Source of the DNA: Chamaea fasciata
Lineage: Eukaryota > Chordata > Aves > Passeriformes > Sylviidae
Reading direction: 5' to 3'
Assembly (NCBI GenBank): GCA_029207755.1
Contig: JARCOQ010000008.1
Location: 28,447,021-28,511,020 of the forward strand
DNA length: 64,000 nucleotides
In this document: positions 1-12,589 of the stretch, piece by piece
Layout of the letters: each line of letters opens with the position of its first letter
How positions within the stretch are numbered: position 1 is the stretch's first letter
Translations under genes and position numbers: made by a program
The notes under the pieces: model-generated
Database searches by the model: none
The model's input: the letters and a program-made list of their open reading frames with translations, nothing else
Told to the model about the DNA's origin: nothing

Positions 1-619
1 CGCTGACAACTCTTAAACACTCCTCCCACAGGAAAAACATTTCTCCCATAACTTCTGGGGAATTACTCCTATACAATCTCAACATAAAAAAATCCTGGCA
101 AACAGTGACACCCACACATACACACACCTTCCCAGAGGCAAGCACAGAGGCACTGAGGACAGGCACATGGCTTTGCTGTCATACTATTCACACAGAGCTT
201 CCAACCTCCTGGATGAGTTGTGCAGTGAAGACAAGGATATGCATTTGGGACTAAGTTGTCCTGTTCTGGCACAACGTGTCCAGGAAACCAGACACCTGCA
301 CTTCTCCCTCAGCTCTGCACATCCCAGTCATAAGCCACTGAACCCTAGCAGCCAAACCTGACACTGAGGTGTCTTGCCGGCGAGGCATGGTTCTGACATC
401 CCTATGTCTCCAACTCTCCATGACTTCTGTTTGCTTTGAGCTTCCAGGACCTCTGAGACCAGAAATGCACTACCAGACATCCAAAAATAGAGCCTGTACT
501 TCATTGGCCTCTAGGAAAAGCCATGTCCTCTGCTGTTCTACACAAGGAGCATACAAGCATATACATTTTAGTACAGCTATCTCTATTAATACAACACAGA
601 GATGTTGCATATGGGCCCT

Positions 620-745
620 GGTTTCTCTCTCTCTCCTTTTCACTTTATCCTTGCCTAAAATGGAAATAAATAATACCCACAAAATATGGCAAAGCACCCT
701 GTAATCCCCAAATGAAGGGTTCTGTAGGTGTGATGTATTCATAAG
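620..745 (+). repeat. MIR-like ancient SINE fragment
   Basis: The stretch follows the second half of the MIR/CORE-SINE consensus in order: a 'taaaatggaaataa.taatacc' core, then a 'gcaaagcaccctgtaat' block corresponding to the usual 'aaagcgctttgaga', then the A/T-rich tail. Divergence is high. Called by remembered consensus, not by alignment. Confidence 0.5.
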
Positions 746-1429
746 ATGTATTTATTTTCAAACTGCAAAAAAGCTGGCTGCTGTGTTTCCTGGCTGTGTT
801 TGGCAGACCTCTCTGCTGTGCACACCTGAAGCACACATCAGGGAAAGAAATGCTGCGATAATCGACTCCAAATCCCACAACCTATTTGTTCTAGTAATTA
901 AAGAAATATTTGCTCAGGAAGCAGGTTTACACAGGATGAATAGTTTCTAAGAACAAATACGATTTAACTATGTGTAAGTGCAAGAAGCATGCTACATATT
1001 AAGTAGATTAATTTATGCTCACTAAAAATACACACAAAATTGGTGCTTGGCTATTAATTTTCTGTGTTGGAGAAAAGAAATGGTAAGGAAGTGTTCACAG
1101 AGTTGTCTGCTTTAGAAGCTTGAGTGTCATCTGTACTTTTTCAGAAAGAACCAGAATAAGTCCTCTGCATAAGATAACTTCATTTACTCACCACATTTGA
1201 TAAATAAATTGTATTCTGAAGTGTCAGAATTGTTAATTTAATGACACTGCAGATAAAAAAAACCCTTTTTTAATACTTACCATAAGTATTCACCATATAT
1301 TCTTCAACAGCATTTGGCCTTGTTTTATAGGAAAAAAATAATTTCCCAGAATGTACAGGGACTATTTCAAGGCCCTTCTTTAACACAAAGAATCCATCAT
1401 ATTTCTACTGTCCAACAAGAAAAAATGTT

Positions 1430-1560
1430 TGTGGCTGCAGGACTGTCTTTCACTGCTGCCCTCTATGAGCTTAGACAAGAGACTTAACTTCTCTTTGTCT
1501 CATCATCTTCCCTGGTAAAAAAATCAATTTGTTCACTTAAGACTCGGACAATGAATGAGT
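1430..1560 (+). repeat. MIR-like ancient SINE fragment
   Basis: The segment 'ctgccctctatgagctta' followed by 'gacaagagacttaacttctc' and 'tttgtctcatcatcttccc' matches the MIR core, in which a 'ctctgccact..' block is followed by 'gaccttgggcaagtcactta', 'acctctctgtgcctcagttt' and 'cctcatctg'. It is strongly diverged and has a degraded tail. Confidence 0.55.
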
Positions 1561-4500
1561 GTGTTATATTACAGCTGGAAAAGGCACAAAGTAACAATGA
1601 TGACTGTTTTTGTAAATTCTTCTTCCTGTCCTCTGCATGTGCTACTAAATATAGTGGAGCAAGACAGTTCTAATTGATTCTTGTCTTTGTTCTTATGGCT
1701 GCCTTTCATTTTCTGCACGAGCTTCCTCTCTTTTCAACAGCCTTGAAAACCAAGAAGAATTTGCTGGCATCCCACCACAGTTCAATGTGCTGTTACCACC
1801 TAGTTTTATCCCAAGCAGAAAGATGGGTTTTCACATTTGCTCCTGTATTTGCTAGTAAGAAGACTTCAATTCTCAAAGCCTGCAAGTGAAGTTTTTAGCA
1901 GTCTTGATGAAATGGAATATCACTAGCCTCATGTGTGAAAATTCAGAAGTTAATACATTTTAAAGGCATTTCCAGTTCCTATCATGGTTTAGCTACTGCT
2001 GAGTTCAGCTGAATGGTGGAGGTTTGGTTGATGCTGTTTGAGCTGGGGGAATGGACTAGACAATGCGTTTCGGTCAGTTCTATGAAAGTCTGGCCACAAT
2101 ATATTAAATTAGTGTCTGCCTTTATCAGATGCAGCTCAGTATTTCATTATAATCTTTAAATCTTAGCCTTTAGAAAATACCAAACAGAAATTTAGAAGGA
2201 TATGGGAGAAAGGAAACAGAACCTTTGAACTCTACTGTGAAATGGAGGGGCCAGCAAAATAAAAAGAGCTTTGTAGTACTTTGGAAATTAAGAGCAGACC
2301 ATTTCTATCAAATAAACGCTGCTGTAGCTGAAACAACACAGATTGCAGGCACATTTGTAGATTTCTGTTTTACAGAGAAGCTGAAGTTTTTGGTGAAAGA
2401 TCTTCCTGCATCAATCTGCTTTGAAGTGCTTCCGACAATCACGATAATCTGTTCCAGAAACTGGTCATAATAGAAAACACTATTTCAACGCAGCCTACAA
2501 AGCACATTTCTAGAAAAGCATTCAGTTACACCTTAATTGTAAATATGCCACCGAGACACTCACTTCTTCACTGGGGAGAGCTGGCTGTGGTAAGCACACG
2601 TTTCCTGATCTCCTGCCTTCTAATCGTGTCTATCAAGTCTTTGTGACTGACAGATATGTTGGCTCTGCTATTCAAAACAAATAAGAGATGCCTAAATTAC
2701 ACTGCTGCATTTTAAAGAGGCACTGTCAGGTTGAAAACCTGGGGCCATCTCCTGCAGCTCTGACTCCAGTAATATGCCAATTTCAAAAACAAATATTCTT
2801 TGGGTAAGAACTGCATAATGTGAAGTTTTGGGGGTTTTTTAAGATGAAAAATCCAATTTTAACTTTCAAAAATTGAACTCTTCCTGCTGATGTCTCTTGT
2901 TGCAGGGTCAGGCTCTTGTCTCTTCAACAAATATCCTAGACCATTAGAACTACATATATCAGACTATTTCCACTTCTTTAAACTATTAATTTAAACCCCT
3001 GTCTCTATCAGGTAGAAGTCTGCCATGGAAATAACCCTGCTAGCTCAAGGCTGTTGTGATAACTTCACTGAAGCACTTCAGTAGTTCATTTGGTCCATTT
3101 GTGAAGAAAAGTCTTACTCATCTCAAGTTAAATCTTCAGAAGTTTCATTCTTTTTCCTTCCTCAGTTGAATCAGTTTGGGAAAGGAAAAAAAAATGCATG
3201 CCTCATTATTTTACTTCTGTTTCTAATCAATTACTTCTGCATCTTATGCTCAAATAAGTGGAAGCCTAAAATTCAGCAGAAATAGAGATCATGTTGTTTC
3301 AAGTTTTTGTTTTAATTAAAACTAAAAATGCTTCTCTTGGTGCTGGATTTTGCAACAGCATAATCTGGCAGACCTCATTTTGGAGAGTGCCACCAGACCA
3401 ATACCATCCCTATGCAATCTGGTTCCATAGGTACAAACTTGTCTTTGATATTTTGGGCTCACATTACAATGCTCAGCCAAGCACAACTGCAGCTCTTCAC
3501 TGAGGCTGCACTCATCTATCTGTGAGTAGAATTGGGCTCTTGAACTTTTCATGGACATCCAAGCCCTCTGAGAGCTTTGTAAATGGATGGCAGAGTAGGC
3601 TGCCAGAAAACAAAAGGTTTTCATTAAATGATAACATCTTTCCAAACTAAAAACAGAAATTGTACTACTTATGGGAAGATTCTAGTCCTCTCAAACCATA
3701 AGTATCACAGTTAAGGTTAGTGCAACCCAACCTGATACTACTATAACGTTTGCGAATAATTTAACTGTTTGCCTTGTGTTAGCAATCCAGAAGTCAGGGC
3801 AGTAAACTCTCATCCACAGCTCATTTTACTGAAATTAGTAACACCCCAAATTTGTACAGATTGCAAAAGTGAGTTTGATTCTACAGGCTCAGATCTTACA
3901 CTTGGAAGAATGGAATGTCTTCCTCACCAGAAATTCTGCCTGAACTCTGCCCTCAGTTGGTCCGAAGTGTCTCTTTCCACCTTGCCTGGATCGCAGTGCT
4001 CCCGGAATGAGGGTCTGATTATGCCCAGGCAAAGTGCAGACAGATGCTTTGACACTTCCCTTCAGAGAGTTCTCCTGACACAACACTGCTCTGATTTACA
4101 AGCAGTGCTGCTGCTGCAATGCCCACCCAGCTCCACGCCACCCTCCTCTGCCAGTAAAAACCCGTTTCTACCTTTAACCACTGCAGCCACTCCAGTTCTT
4201 CACGAGGCATGTAACACACCAGGCTCCTCATGCCAAGAGCTTCCTACACCACTGTCCTTTTTTCCTGTGTTCCAGCTTTACAGTCCTTATCTCCTGCTGT
4301 CTATGTGCTCAGTTCTGCTCTACAAACTTTGCTGTTTCAGTTCTCCCATACCTTTGTGGGTGTCAGTACTACTGTCATCTTTGGCCAGTAGCATCCTTAG
4401 AAAGTTCAGAGAAGACCCATCAAGCAATAAGGATTGAAAAAAACATTGGAAAATCCAGTATCATACTGAATTACCACAGAAAAATTAAGTGATTACTTGA

Positions 4501-5934
4501 CTGCAGATCAAAGTACTTCCACAGAAAGAAAACATGATGCTCTCCTCTTTGGATAAGAGCATAACAGGACCAAGAACCTAGCAACTAAGGGGTAACATGA
4601 TCACAAGAGTTGCTAAATTTTAAACACTTAGCCAAGAATTGGAGGATGTTCTCTCCCTTCATAAATATTTAAATCAAAATTGGATATTCGTTTAGAGCAA
4701 TTGACCTGCTTGAACATGAATCAGGTTGGGGGAGTTGTCTGCCTTCAGGGAAGGCAGAAAAAATGACTGGAAGCACCTTCCTGGCATCCATTACTGTGGG
4801 AGGAGGGACCAGACAGGGATGAATCCCAGGAATCAAAAGTAAAATGCCAACTAAAGGGTAAAATGCTAAAACCCCTGTTCACAGGTGTTCTCTCACAGGT
4901 CAATGAACTGCATTTGCATAAAGATCAAGTGACCTAAGACTGCTCACCCAAAACACATCATCCTCAAATCTGCCCATGAGTTTTCAATGCAAAATTAAAT
5001 TTAGACTTGTCAGCCTTGATGTGCTTTGTTTTGATGAAACCAGGAATGAAATATAGCACTGGCAGTAACCTTATCCAGTTATCTTAACTAATTTAGCATT
5101 TTGGATGCTTTAGCTTATGAACTTTACAGAGAAATTTTTGGCAAAAATAGATGGCATTGTAACTTCAGCCTTCTTTAAATTAACTCACTCCAGCTATTCT
5201 CAGTAGTACCATCATTATCTGTGAAACTGTGCTCAAAAGAAGAATCAATAAATAAATATGAAGAAGAAATTTAGGGAGAAAATGGAATGCTATTAGCATT
5301 CCAGGAGTATAATAAACTCATAATTCTCTGAGGTAAAACAGTGAAGCCTGGATTTGCAAAGCTGCCATAGACAAGGAGGTGTGCAAAATTCATTCCAAAT
5401 ATAAGCTGGTTTAATATTTCAAAGACTCATTAGAGGCAACACATAGCATTAGTAAAATCATGGTTTGTATTCCTGATGTACAGTCCTAGACAAATACAGA
5501 ATGTATCTAGTAAATTACTCTCTCGGGAACAATTTCTGTTGGTTAAGGGGGGAAATGTTAAATTTTAAAGATGTTAATCACTTGTTTTTGTTTTATTTCA
5601 ACCCGTACAGATGCATGTCCGGTATGCATATGAAAGTGCAAAATACAGGAATAATCCCTAGTTCATCTTGAAAATGTTGGGACTGATAGTGCACAGGCAA
5701 GCAGGGTACTTATGTTCTTGACCCACAGTCACACTTACACTGAACTGTTTAGATGAGTAAAGGATTTGTTTGATCACGTCACATACTGGCAGTGTTGTGC
5801 ATAGAGTTAAATGCAGAGTCTTGTAAGGCACAAGTTCAGGGCTTTGATGCAGGAAAGCAACAAGATGAAACATTTCGTTCATAGGATTTAACTACCTTTA
5901 CAGAATTAAGTAATTGAATAAGTGTTTTCAGGGC

Positions 5935-6075
5935 TCGTAACTTTGCCTCTGCCACTGACATACTCTACGACCTTGAGCAAGTCACATCAGACCAGCTTCT
6001 CACAGACCTCAGAGTTTAATTTGTACAGATTTCAGTCACTGGCAACCCTACCTGGCACCCATCTGCATCACTATT
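5935..6075 (+). repeat. MIR-like ancient SINE
   Basis: The segment 'cctctgccactgacatact' then 'gaccttgagcaagtcacat' is a clear match to the MIR/CORE-SINE core. It is followed by a decayed 'cctcagagttt..' block where the consensus has 'cctcagtttcc'. This is one of the best preserved MIR-like cores in the window. Confidence 0.65.
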
Positions 6076-9000
6076 CATGATATCTTTAACAGATGAGCAC
6101 AAAATTCTCCAGGCCACGGTCCTTTTATGCCCCACTTTCTGTCCCTGATGATTATTACTTCTGACTGCTGAGCATGCATGTTAAAATGGAAATAAGGCTA
6201 AGTTGTACTATTATATCACTTGATTATCCCCACAAAGCAGGAACTGTGAAATTTTTTATATTATGTGTTACCTCATCCTTTGTCAGTATTGGAACAGCAC
6301 ACAGTTACAGTGCATATTCCTATTTTGCTCATGTTGAGCAAGTATGTGTCTTTATCCTACCACAAGCCACTAATGATATTCTTCCCCCTGTTGTTTTTTA
6401 TTTTAAGTAGGTGGTTACAAGCTGCAATTACAACCAAAAACTAAACTCTTTTGGACTGGAGGAGCACATTGGACACAGGCAGAAACAGAGTCTCAGCTTT
6501 GTGTTTCTAATGAAAATGCCCTTCATATGTGGAATGGACCCCAAAAAGGTCAGCGAGTGAAATATTAAGTGTTTTATAAATATATACTGATTGCCCTGTC
6601 CAAATCATGTGTCTGAAAATCTCCTGGCAGAAAACCATCTTCCATCAGGAAGGCAGAGCAGAGAAAGGAACACGAGGCAGGGCACAAACTTCAGAGACCC
6701 AGCCAATTTTTCCTTCCATGTGTTATATGTATACAGGCTACAAATGCATCTCCTTCTGCATTCCTGAATTTACTATATTATCCTGTTGAACTGAGTTACT
6801 CAGACTGAAATTCCTACCCTTTCCTTTCTTGCCTTATTTTTTCCCTCTATCTTTGATGTGCTGTAAATCACCACAGGAGATAAATAAGCAACCTTTAGCT
6901 GAAACAGCAGGCTAAACAACTTCCACGTGGCCAAGCAACACAGCAAAGCAATTAAACCTGCCCAACAGGCCATCCATAGTCAAACTCCTCTTCCCTTAAG
7001 AGGCTGGCCCCAAAGTATTCCCAGATTTAGCCTAATCCTACCTTTGAGTTGTGCAGATGGTTCCACAGCACCCACTCAAAACCCTTTGAAGTTACTGTGA
7101 ATCCACACATCTGGATAAGCTTGTTGTCCCCAATTCTGCTGCAAGAATGAGGATGTGGCCAAGGTCTCATGGAAGTTTGCTTCCTGCCCTTCAAGAAGAC
7201 AGGCAGGATCTGCTTCTTTCCCACAAAACTAGTCATAACTGTCACAGCCATATTTTGGAACCACCGATTTGATCTCAGAGTCAGGACACTTTCATACAAC
7301 ATAAGATATTTTCATTCTGTTATCCTTTCAAATAAAATTGAAGCTATTTTTTCATTTTCACTCTACATCGGTCACCTGCACAGCGTTTGCACAAGGTTTG
7401 CGCTTGAAATGAAAAATACTGCTTTTAAAATGACAAACACTGAACACAGGACATTTGTTACCACTAAAAAAAAACTTTCTCTGTCTGTGGAGAAACATAA
7501 TTCATTCACTGATACATGCACCCACATTTTCTCCAGGGAGTTTCACAAATTCACATGCACTCCCAGCACTAAATTTTGCATTTCAATCTAGGCATTAGCT
7601 ATAAAAGATGTGTAAAATCTTATGTAGTCAGACAGAAGCTGTTCCCTATTGGCTACATAATAAGCACCTTAGGTGGCTCCAGGGTATAAAATTATTCCAA
7701 AAGGGGTGTGGAAAAAATTACACCGCATAAATTGATTCCAGATCCACCTGTTCCAGGTGCCAGCAAATATATTTTGTTAAAGCCATCTGGTTGTCTTAAA
7801 AGCTTAGAGTTTTTGAAGACTATGGCACAAACAATCTGCAAAATACACAAACTTCTGAAGCCACAAACCCTGAAACTACCAATGGCTTATAGATCATCTA
7901 TGCAGGACTTAGCTGGGCTGTTCTGCAGGACTGCAGATGGGATCTCTGCCTAACACCTGAGCCTATCCAGCATCAGGGTACGTCCTCCATAGCACAGAGG
8001 GTTCAAGGCTACTGGAGGATCCATTTGGCATCGCCAGATCCTCGTGTGATACTCCCAATCACAGAATGGGTTCGCCTCTAGGGTCTGAAGTTATGATGAA
8101 GCTTTTGAGTGCAGCACAATATCTGGCAGAAATGAAAATGATGACTGTGGTTCTCTGCAGGTGGCTACATCCTGGCTGGTCATGTGTTGCTGCATTATAG
8201 TTAAAGTCAAACCTTTGAAACTGGCACTCTGCAATTTATTTAACTTGCAGCAAGAGCCTGTTAGGGAGTATGTTATCTAGACTAACAAGCCCATAAGCAT
8301 TTCGCCTACTCAACAAAGCCACAGAGGTTAGACACTGCTACAGTTTGTGTTTATCAGGCTCTGGTTGTGCCGGGTGCCGTTTCCCAGAGACGCATTAACA
8401 ACAATGAAGAACATGCAGCACCTTGTAAGATCAAGCTCCTTCACAGCAGCTTCTGGGAAGAAAATACTCTGCACTGTCTCCACAAATGACCCCTTTCTGA
8501 ACACCAATGAAATTACACATATGCTTTATAAACTCTCAAGGTGTTCACAATTGATTTGGGAATTAAAACTAGTAATCAGCATGTTTACTTATCGTCTCAT
8601 TTAAAGCTCACTAAAAAGTAAATAAAGACACACCAGTCCTTAACCAGCACAGTGCTTTGGTACATGTTTAATTATAAGTACATGAATAGCCCTGCTACCA
8701 ATTCAGAGTCATACTTTGTAACTTGGTAACATCCTTCACATGCAAATTACCTCCCTGAGTTATTACATTCAAAACCAAAACAAATCCACTTAGTTTGTAA
8801 AAACATTTTTGATAACAGTAATACTTCTGGACTATTACTACTGATATACTCATATTCAGAAAATCACCTCGAGTGATTTTTTTGTGCGCCTTAAAAAACT
8901 GTGCTTTATGAGAGTTCTGGAGCAGAGGTAACTTTGGGAGTCGCGGCGCTGTAGTCAAGGAGACCCTGCATGCTGAAAGTCACGGTTGTGCTGTCAGAGC

Positions 9001-12000
9001 TCTGCTGCACTTTACTCACATGGTTTGAGCCTGGGCTAAGAAATAACAGCTGTCAGGCAGTAAATTTTTTTTTTTTTTGGACAACAATGAGAACAGCGGG
9101 GAAATAAATATTGAGGTTAACTGTGCTTGAAGAATAATCTCCAGCAAGCAAAGCACTGTCCACACAAGTTGCAGGCTCAAAGAGCTGTCAAAGTCTAACA
9201 CTCAGCTCCCACTGAAACTCATGAAAATTGCCACCATGGACAGAGATGGGATGAGTCCTGATACTGGGCACACTGGACAAGTCAGGAGTCTAAAAGCAAG
9301 AGAAACAATGCCTACAATAAAACTATCTGACACAGTGCCTTCAGTGAGTTGATTTTTGTTTCCTTAAGTAACAGAACAATAACAAAGAGCTGTTGACTTG
9401 ATCCTCAGAAGCAACAACATTTGGACATAGCCCATTTCAAGGCCCAGCAGGGATAGTGCAATATGCCACGGTTTGTCTCCTGGACTACATCACAAGGATC
9501 CAAACCAAAACTGTGGCAGTTCACCTTCACAGCATTCAGTCTATAAAAGGTAAGTCCATCACTTAAGACTGACTTTGTGATTTCAGTGTGATTTGGTACT
9601 TACATAGCCACTACACAATGAACACCGATGAATTTTACCCCTAGAGAACCATTCTGAATTGTCTCCACCACTCTCTGCAGGTAATGAAATTTCCCTTTTT
9701 CAGTTTTATACCAGAAATGATGTCATGGGCATGATCTGCAGCAAGGCAAATCCAGTTGAAGACTTCACACTGGACTGCACCTGAACTCGGAATCTCAGCA
9801 CTATCCCAGCAGTGGAACATCTTCACATTGCAGTGACTGACTCCCTACACCTCAGCACATCCCCTCTCTTGGGGCTGGTCTGTCCCTGCTGCTGCAGCTC
9901 TTGTCATGAGGGCAGTGAGCAGCACTTAAGAGACCTGACAAAGCTGGAGTTCAGTGCACGGCTTTCCAGTGACAGACCCTCAGTAAAATTGCCCATGGCA
10001 CCCAGTAAAAAATGAACTGAGAAATGCTAACCTAATAATCCAGGCATGTAGATAAATGAAAGGTGAAAAGGCTTTTAAATGCATTCTAAAACCAATATTT
10101 TATGAGATCGATCAATATATTTCTCTAAGCTGGAAACAAATGAGTTCTCAAAGAAAGTTAAATTTAGAGAAGAAATTGTTTGGTTTTCTTACTACAAAGA
10201 ACAGTGATGACAATTCCTTGGAGGGCCTTTATACCAACAGCACTCCAAAGCTGGGGCTTCACCATGCTTTCCCTACAACCAGTACAGTAAAAACAGGGTG
10301 AGGTTACTGCTGTCAACCTACTAAATGTGAACAAAAGTAGCTCTGCAATCACACAGTATTGTCCTTAATTTCCAATCCTTCACCAGCATATGCAAGTGAT
10401 GCAACCACAAAATAAAACAATTACACCTTTGATCCTGCATCTTTTAGACAGTCAGTTAACCTCTCTGATGTCTTTACAAGGAACCACCTGAATATGGGCT
10501 ACCGTCTAACACCTCAAATTCCCAGATCCCCGTTGATAGAGCACGCACCAGGCAGCGCTCGAGACAGGGAGGCGGCAGCGGCAGATCGCTCCCTGGCACT
10601 GTTGGATACTGCCCCCTTTTGCCCAACAGCAAGGCAACAGCCCCGGCTGCACACTGAAACTTTACCCGGCATCTATTTGTTTTCGGGAAGATATATTCAT
10701 GCAGATGGTCTTATTTAACCCTAGTATGTCTGCTTGCACGATTATTTGTCCTGACTAAAATAGAAATCTATTGTTCGAGGCATGTTCAGTATCACAGAGT
10801 GAGCCTGCTCCCCAGGAACTTTCTCTCTAACAGGGCCTTATCATGTCTCAGCCCAAGTGAAGCAGCACTTTTACAACAGACTACAAGGTAAGAAAAGAAT
10901 TTATAGTCTGGGAGTATGTTCCCCCAGGTCAGCTGTCGGCCTGAAGAATAAAGGGCAATCACAGTGGATGACCAAAGCCATTTTGTCTGGGAACTTTTTT
11001 CATCTTACTGCAAAGCAACTAAAATTCCATGGCACCACTCGTATTGAGCTTTTCTTGGGCTACCCACATTCCTACTGAACCCATCCCCATGCCATCGTTT
11101 CCAGTCAATGTGAGCTGATCAAGGCCAGTTCGCTGAAAGTAGTTTTCTATGCAGAACCTCAATCCCCCGCATCTCTCTGTTCAAGCCTTTTGTCCTCTGG
11201 GGTTGTGCTTTTTCACTTGCTGGAGTTTGCACATTTTCTCCTCCCTGGTTGCCCCAGCTTTTTGCAGGAAGGGAGGGAGGTCACGGAGGGCAGCCACTGC
11301 CAATTCCATCAGCCTAACAGGATGGGGGGATGAACAAGGCAAATATCTATATTCTGAAGGGTGGGATGTCTCTCTCTTTCCCCCATGACTTTAGGATTAG
11401 CGTGTCCCTGGCAGGGGAGGACAAAAATTTGGCCTCTTTAATGAAAGAAAACAAGATAGAGAGAAAAACAGAACGACTTGCCTAGACTTCACTGAAAATG
11501 CAAGAAGCATAACATCAAACACAGAAATTCCCTGCTATTGCCTAGTACTGAGTCTACTGATCATCCAATCTAATCAGAAAAGTTTTAGTGCAAAAGGAGA
11601 AAAAATGAAAGACATGGATGATTCAAGTGTCTGTTTAAAAAACAAATCCACTGCCACTTTGTCTGCAGTTATGACCAGTTTTCTACCCTTGTGCTTACAA
11701 ATCAGATCATGAGAGTACTTTTCTGTATGAGTAGTTTGTTGCAGCTACCCTCACTCCTCCTCCTTGCCTTCGCTCACCTGGGATCTGTACAGATCTAAAG
11801 CAGCAGTAAGAATCAAAGCCCATTATAACTTCTAGCTTTGTTGGTTTCTATCTTGTTCACAGTGCAGTCAGCCTGGGGTCTTAGCCTACCCCTGAACCCA
11901 TCCAGAGGCAGACATCAAACCTCTCGCAGTTCAATTTCCTTGTAGTTTAGGAAAAGAAATATTTTCTGTGATGAGAGGGAACACTTGCACAACAAAAAAA

Positions 12001-12456
12001 GGAACTTTACTATGGTTCCTAACCAGTATGTCCATACATAAATAGTTTGATGAAAAAAGTAATGGGGAAACAAAATAAATGTAAACACCAACCAAAAGCA
12101 GATAACTAAATTGGGGAGAAAAAAGAAACAACAAAACAGGACTGGCATCTACCATGTTTGGAGACCTTTTTTAAGGACAGAAAATTATCTAAGAGTCTAA
12201 ACTGAGCCAACAGAGGACAGTGAACCTTTAGGACATAGATACTCCTCTATACTGAATGCTCCACCTAAAAGCCTATGAAGAGACAGGTTCAGGACCGACT
12301 TGCTAAGCACACCTTTTGTTTGTTTCCTCTGAGGCGGAACAGTAAGCGTGCTCCTGGGCAGCACCAGGAGCAGATGGTAGTGCTGGAAAATACAGCTCTC
12401 CAACTTTGGTGTGGATACTGGAGCTGGATCGACAAAGGTTGTTTCTGGAAATCATA

Positions 12457-12468
12457 CCCCCCCCCCCC
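12457..12468 (+). repeat. Poly-C run (12 C)
   Basis: Twelve consecutive C residues follow 'atcata', just before the first CpG island. On the minus strand this is a G run. Confidence 0.9.
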
Positions 12469-12589
12469 ATACACTCCCCATAAGTTTCTAACAATGCGCG
12501 GAGCTAAGGAGAAGCACAAGGCTCTCTGCTTCCCTCTCCCTCTCCCCTTCGCTTTTGATCTCCATCAGGACGTGAGCTGAAATTTAATG

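Larger units (their letters stand above)
1..12589. other. Non-coding DNA, possibly SEMA5B intron 1 or 5' flank
   Basis: No exon could be recognised on either strand: the open frames are short, lack family resemblance and lack paired splice sites. In mammals SEMA5B neighbours PDIA5 in divergent orientation, so if the CpG island at 12.6-14.4 kb is its promoter, this stretch would be the large first intron of SEMA5B read on the minus strand. That placement is inference from synteny. The stretch holds at least three decayed MIR-like SINEs (listed separately), a T run near 9066-9079, and a small isolated CpG-rich patch near 10537-10700. The rest looks like unique sequence. Confidence 0.55.

Noticed and set aside
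3769..4437. 222-codon plus-strand open frame
   Set aside because: No domain, no family resemblance, no splice or promoter context. A frame of this length is not very surprising by chance in 64 kb read in six frames.
8050..8095. Possible CR1 antisense tail ('aatcacagaatgggttcgcc')
   Set aside because: Only about 15 bases resemble the CR1 end and nothing downstream continues the match.
1..12589. SEMA5B coding exons on the minus strand
   Set aside because: I looked for the conserved start of the Sema domain (VAFEDL..., IVGARNYLFRL) among minus-strand frames and did not find it, so only a promoter or intron placement is suggested.
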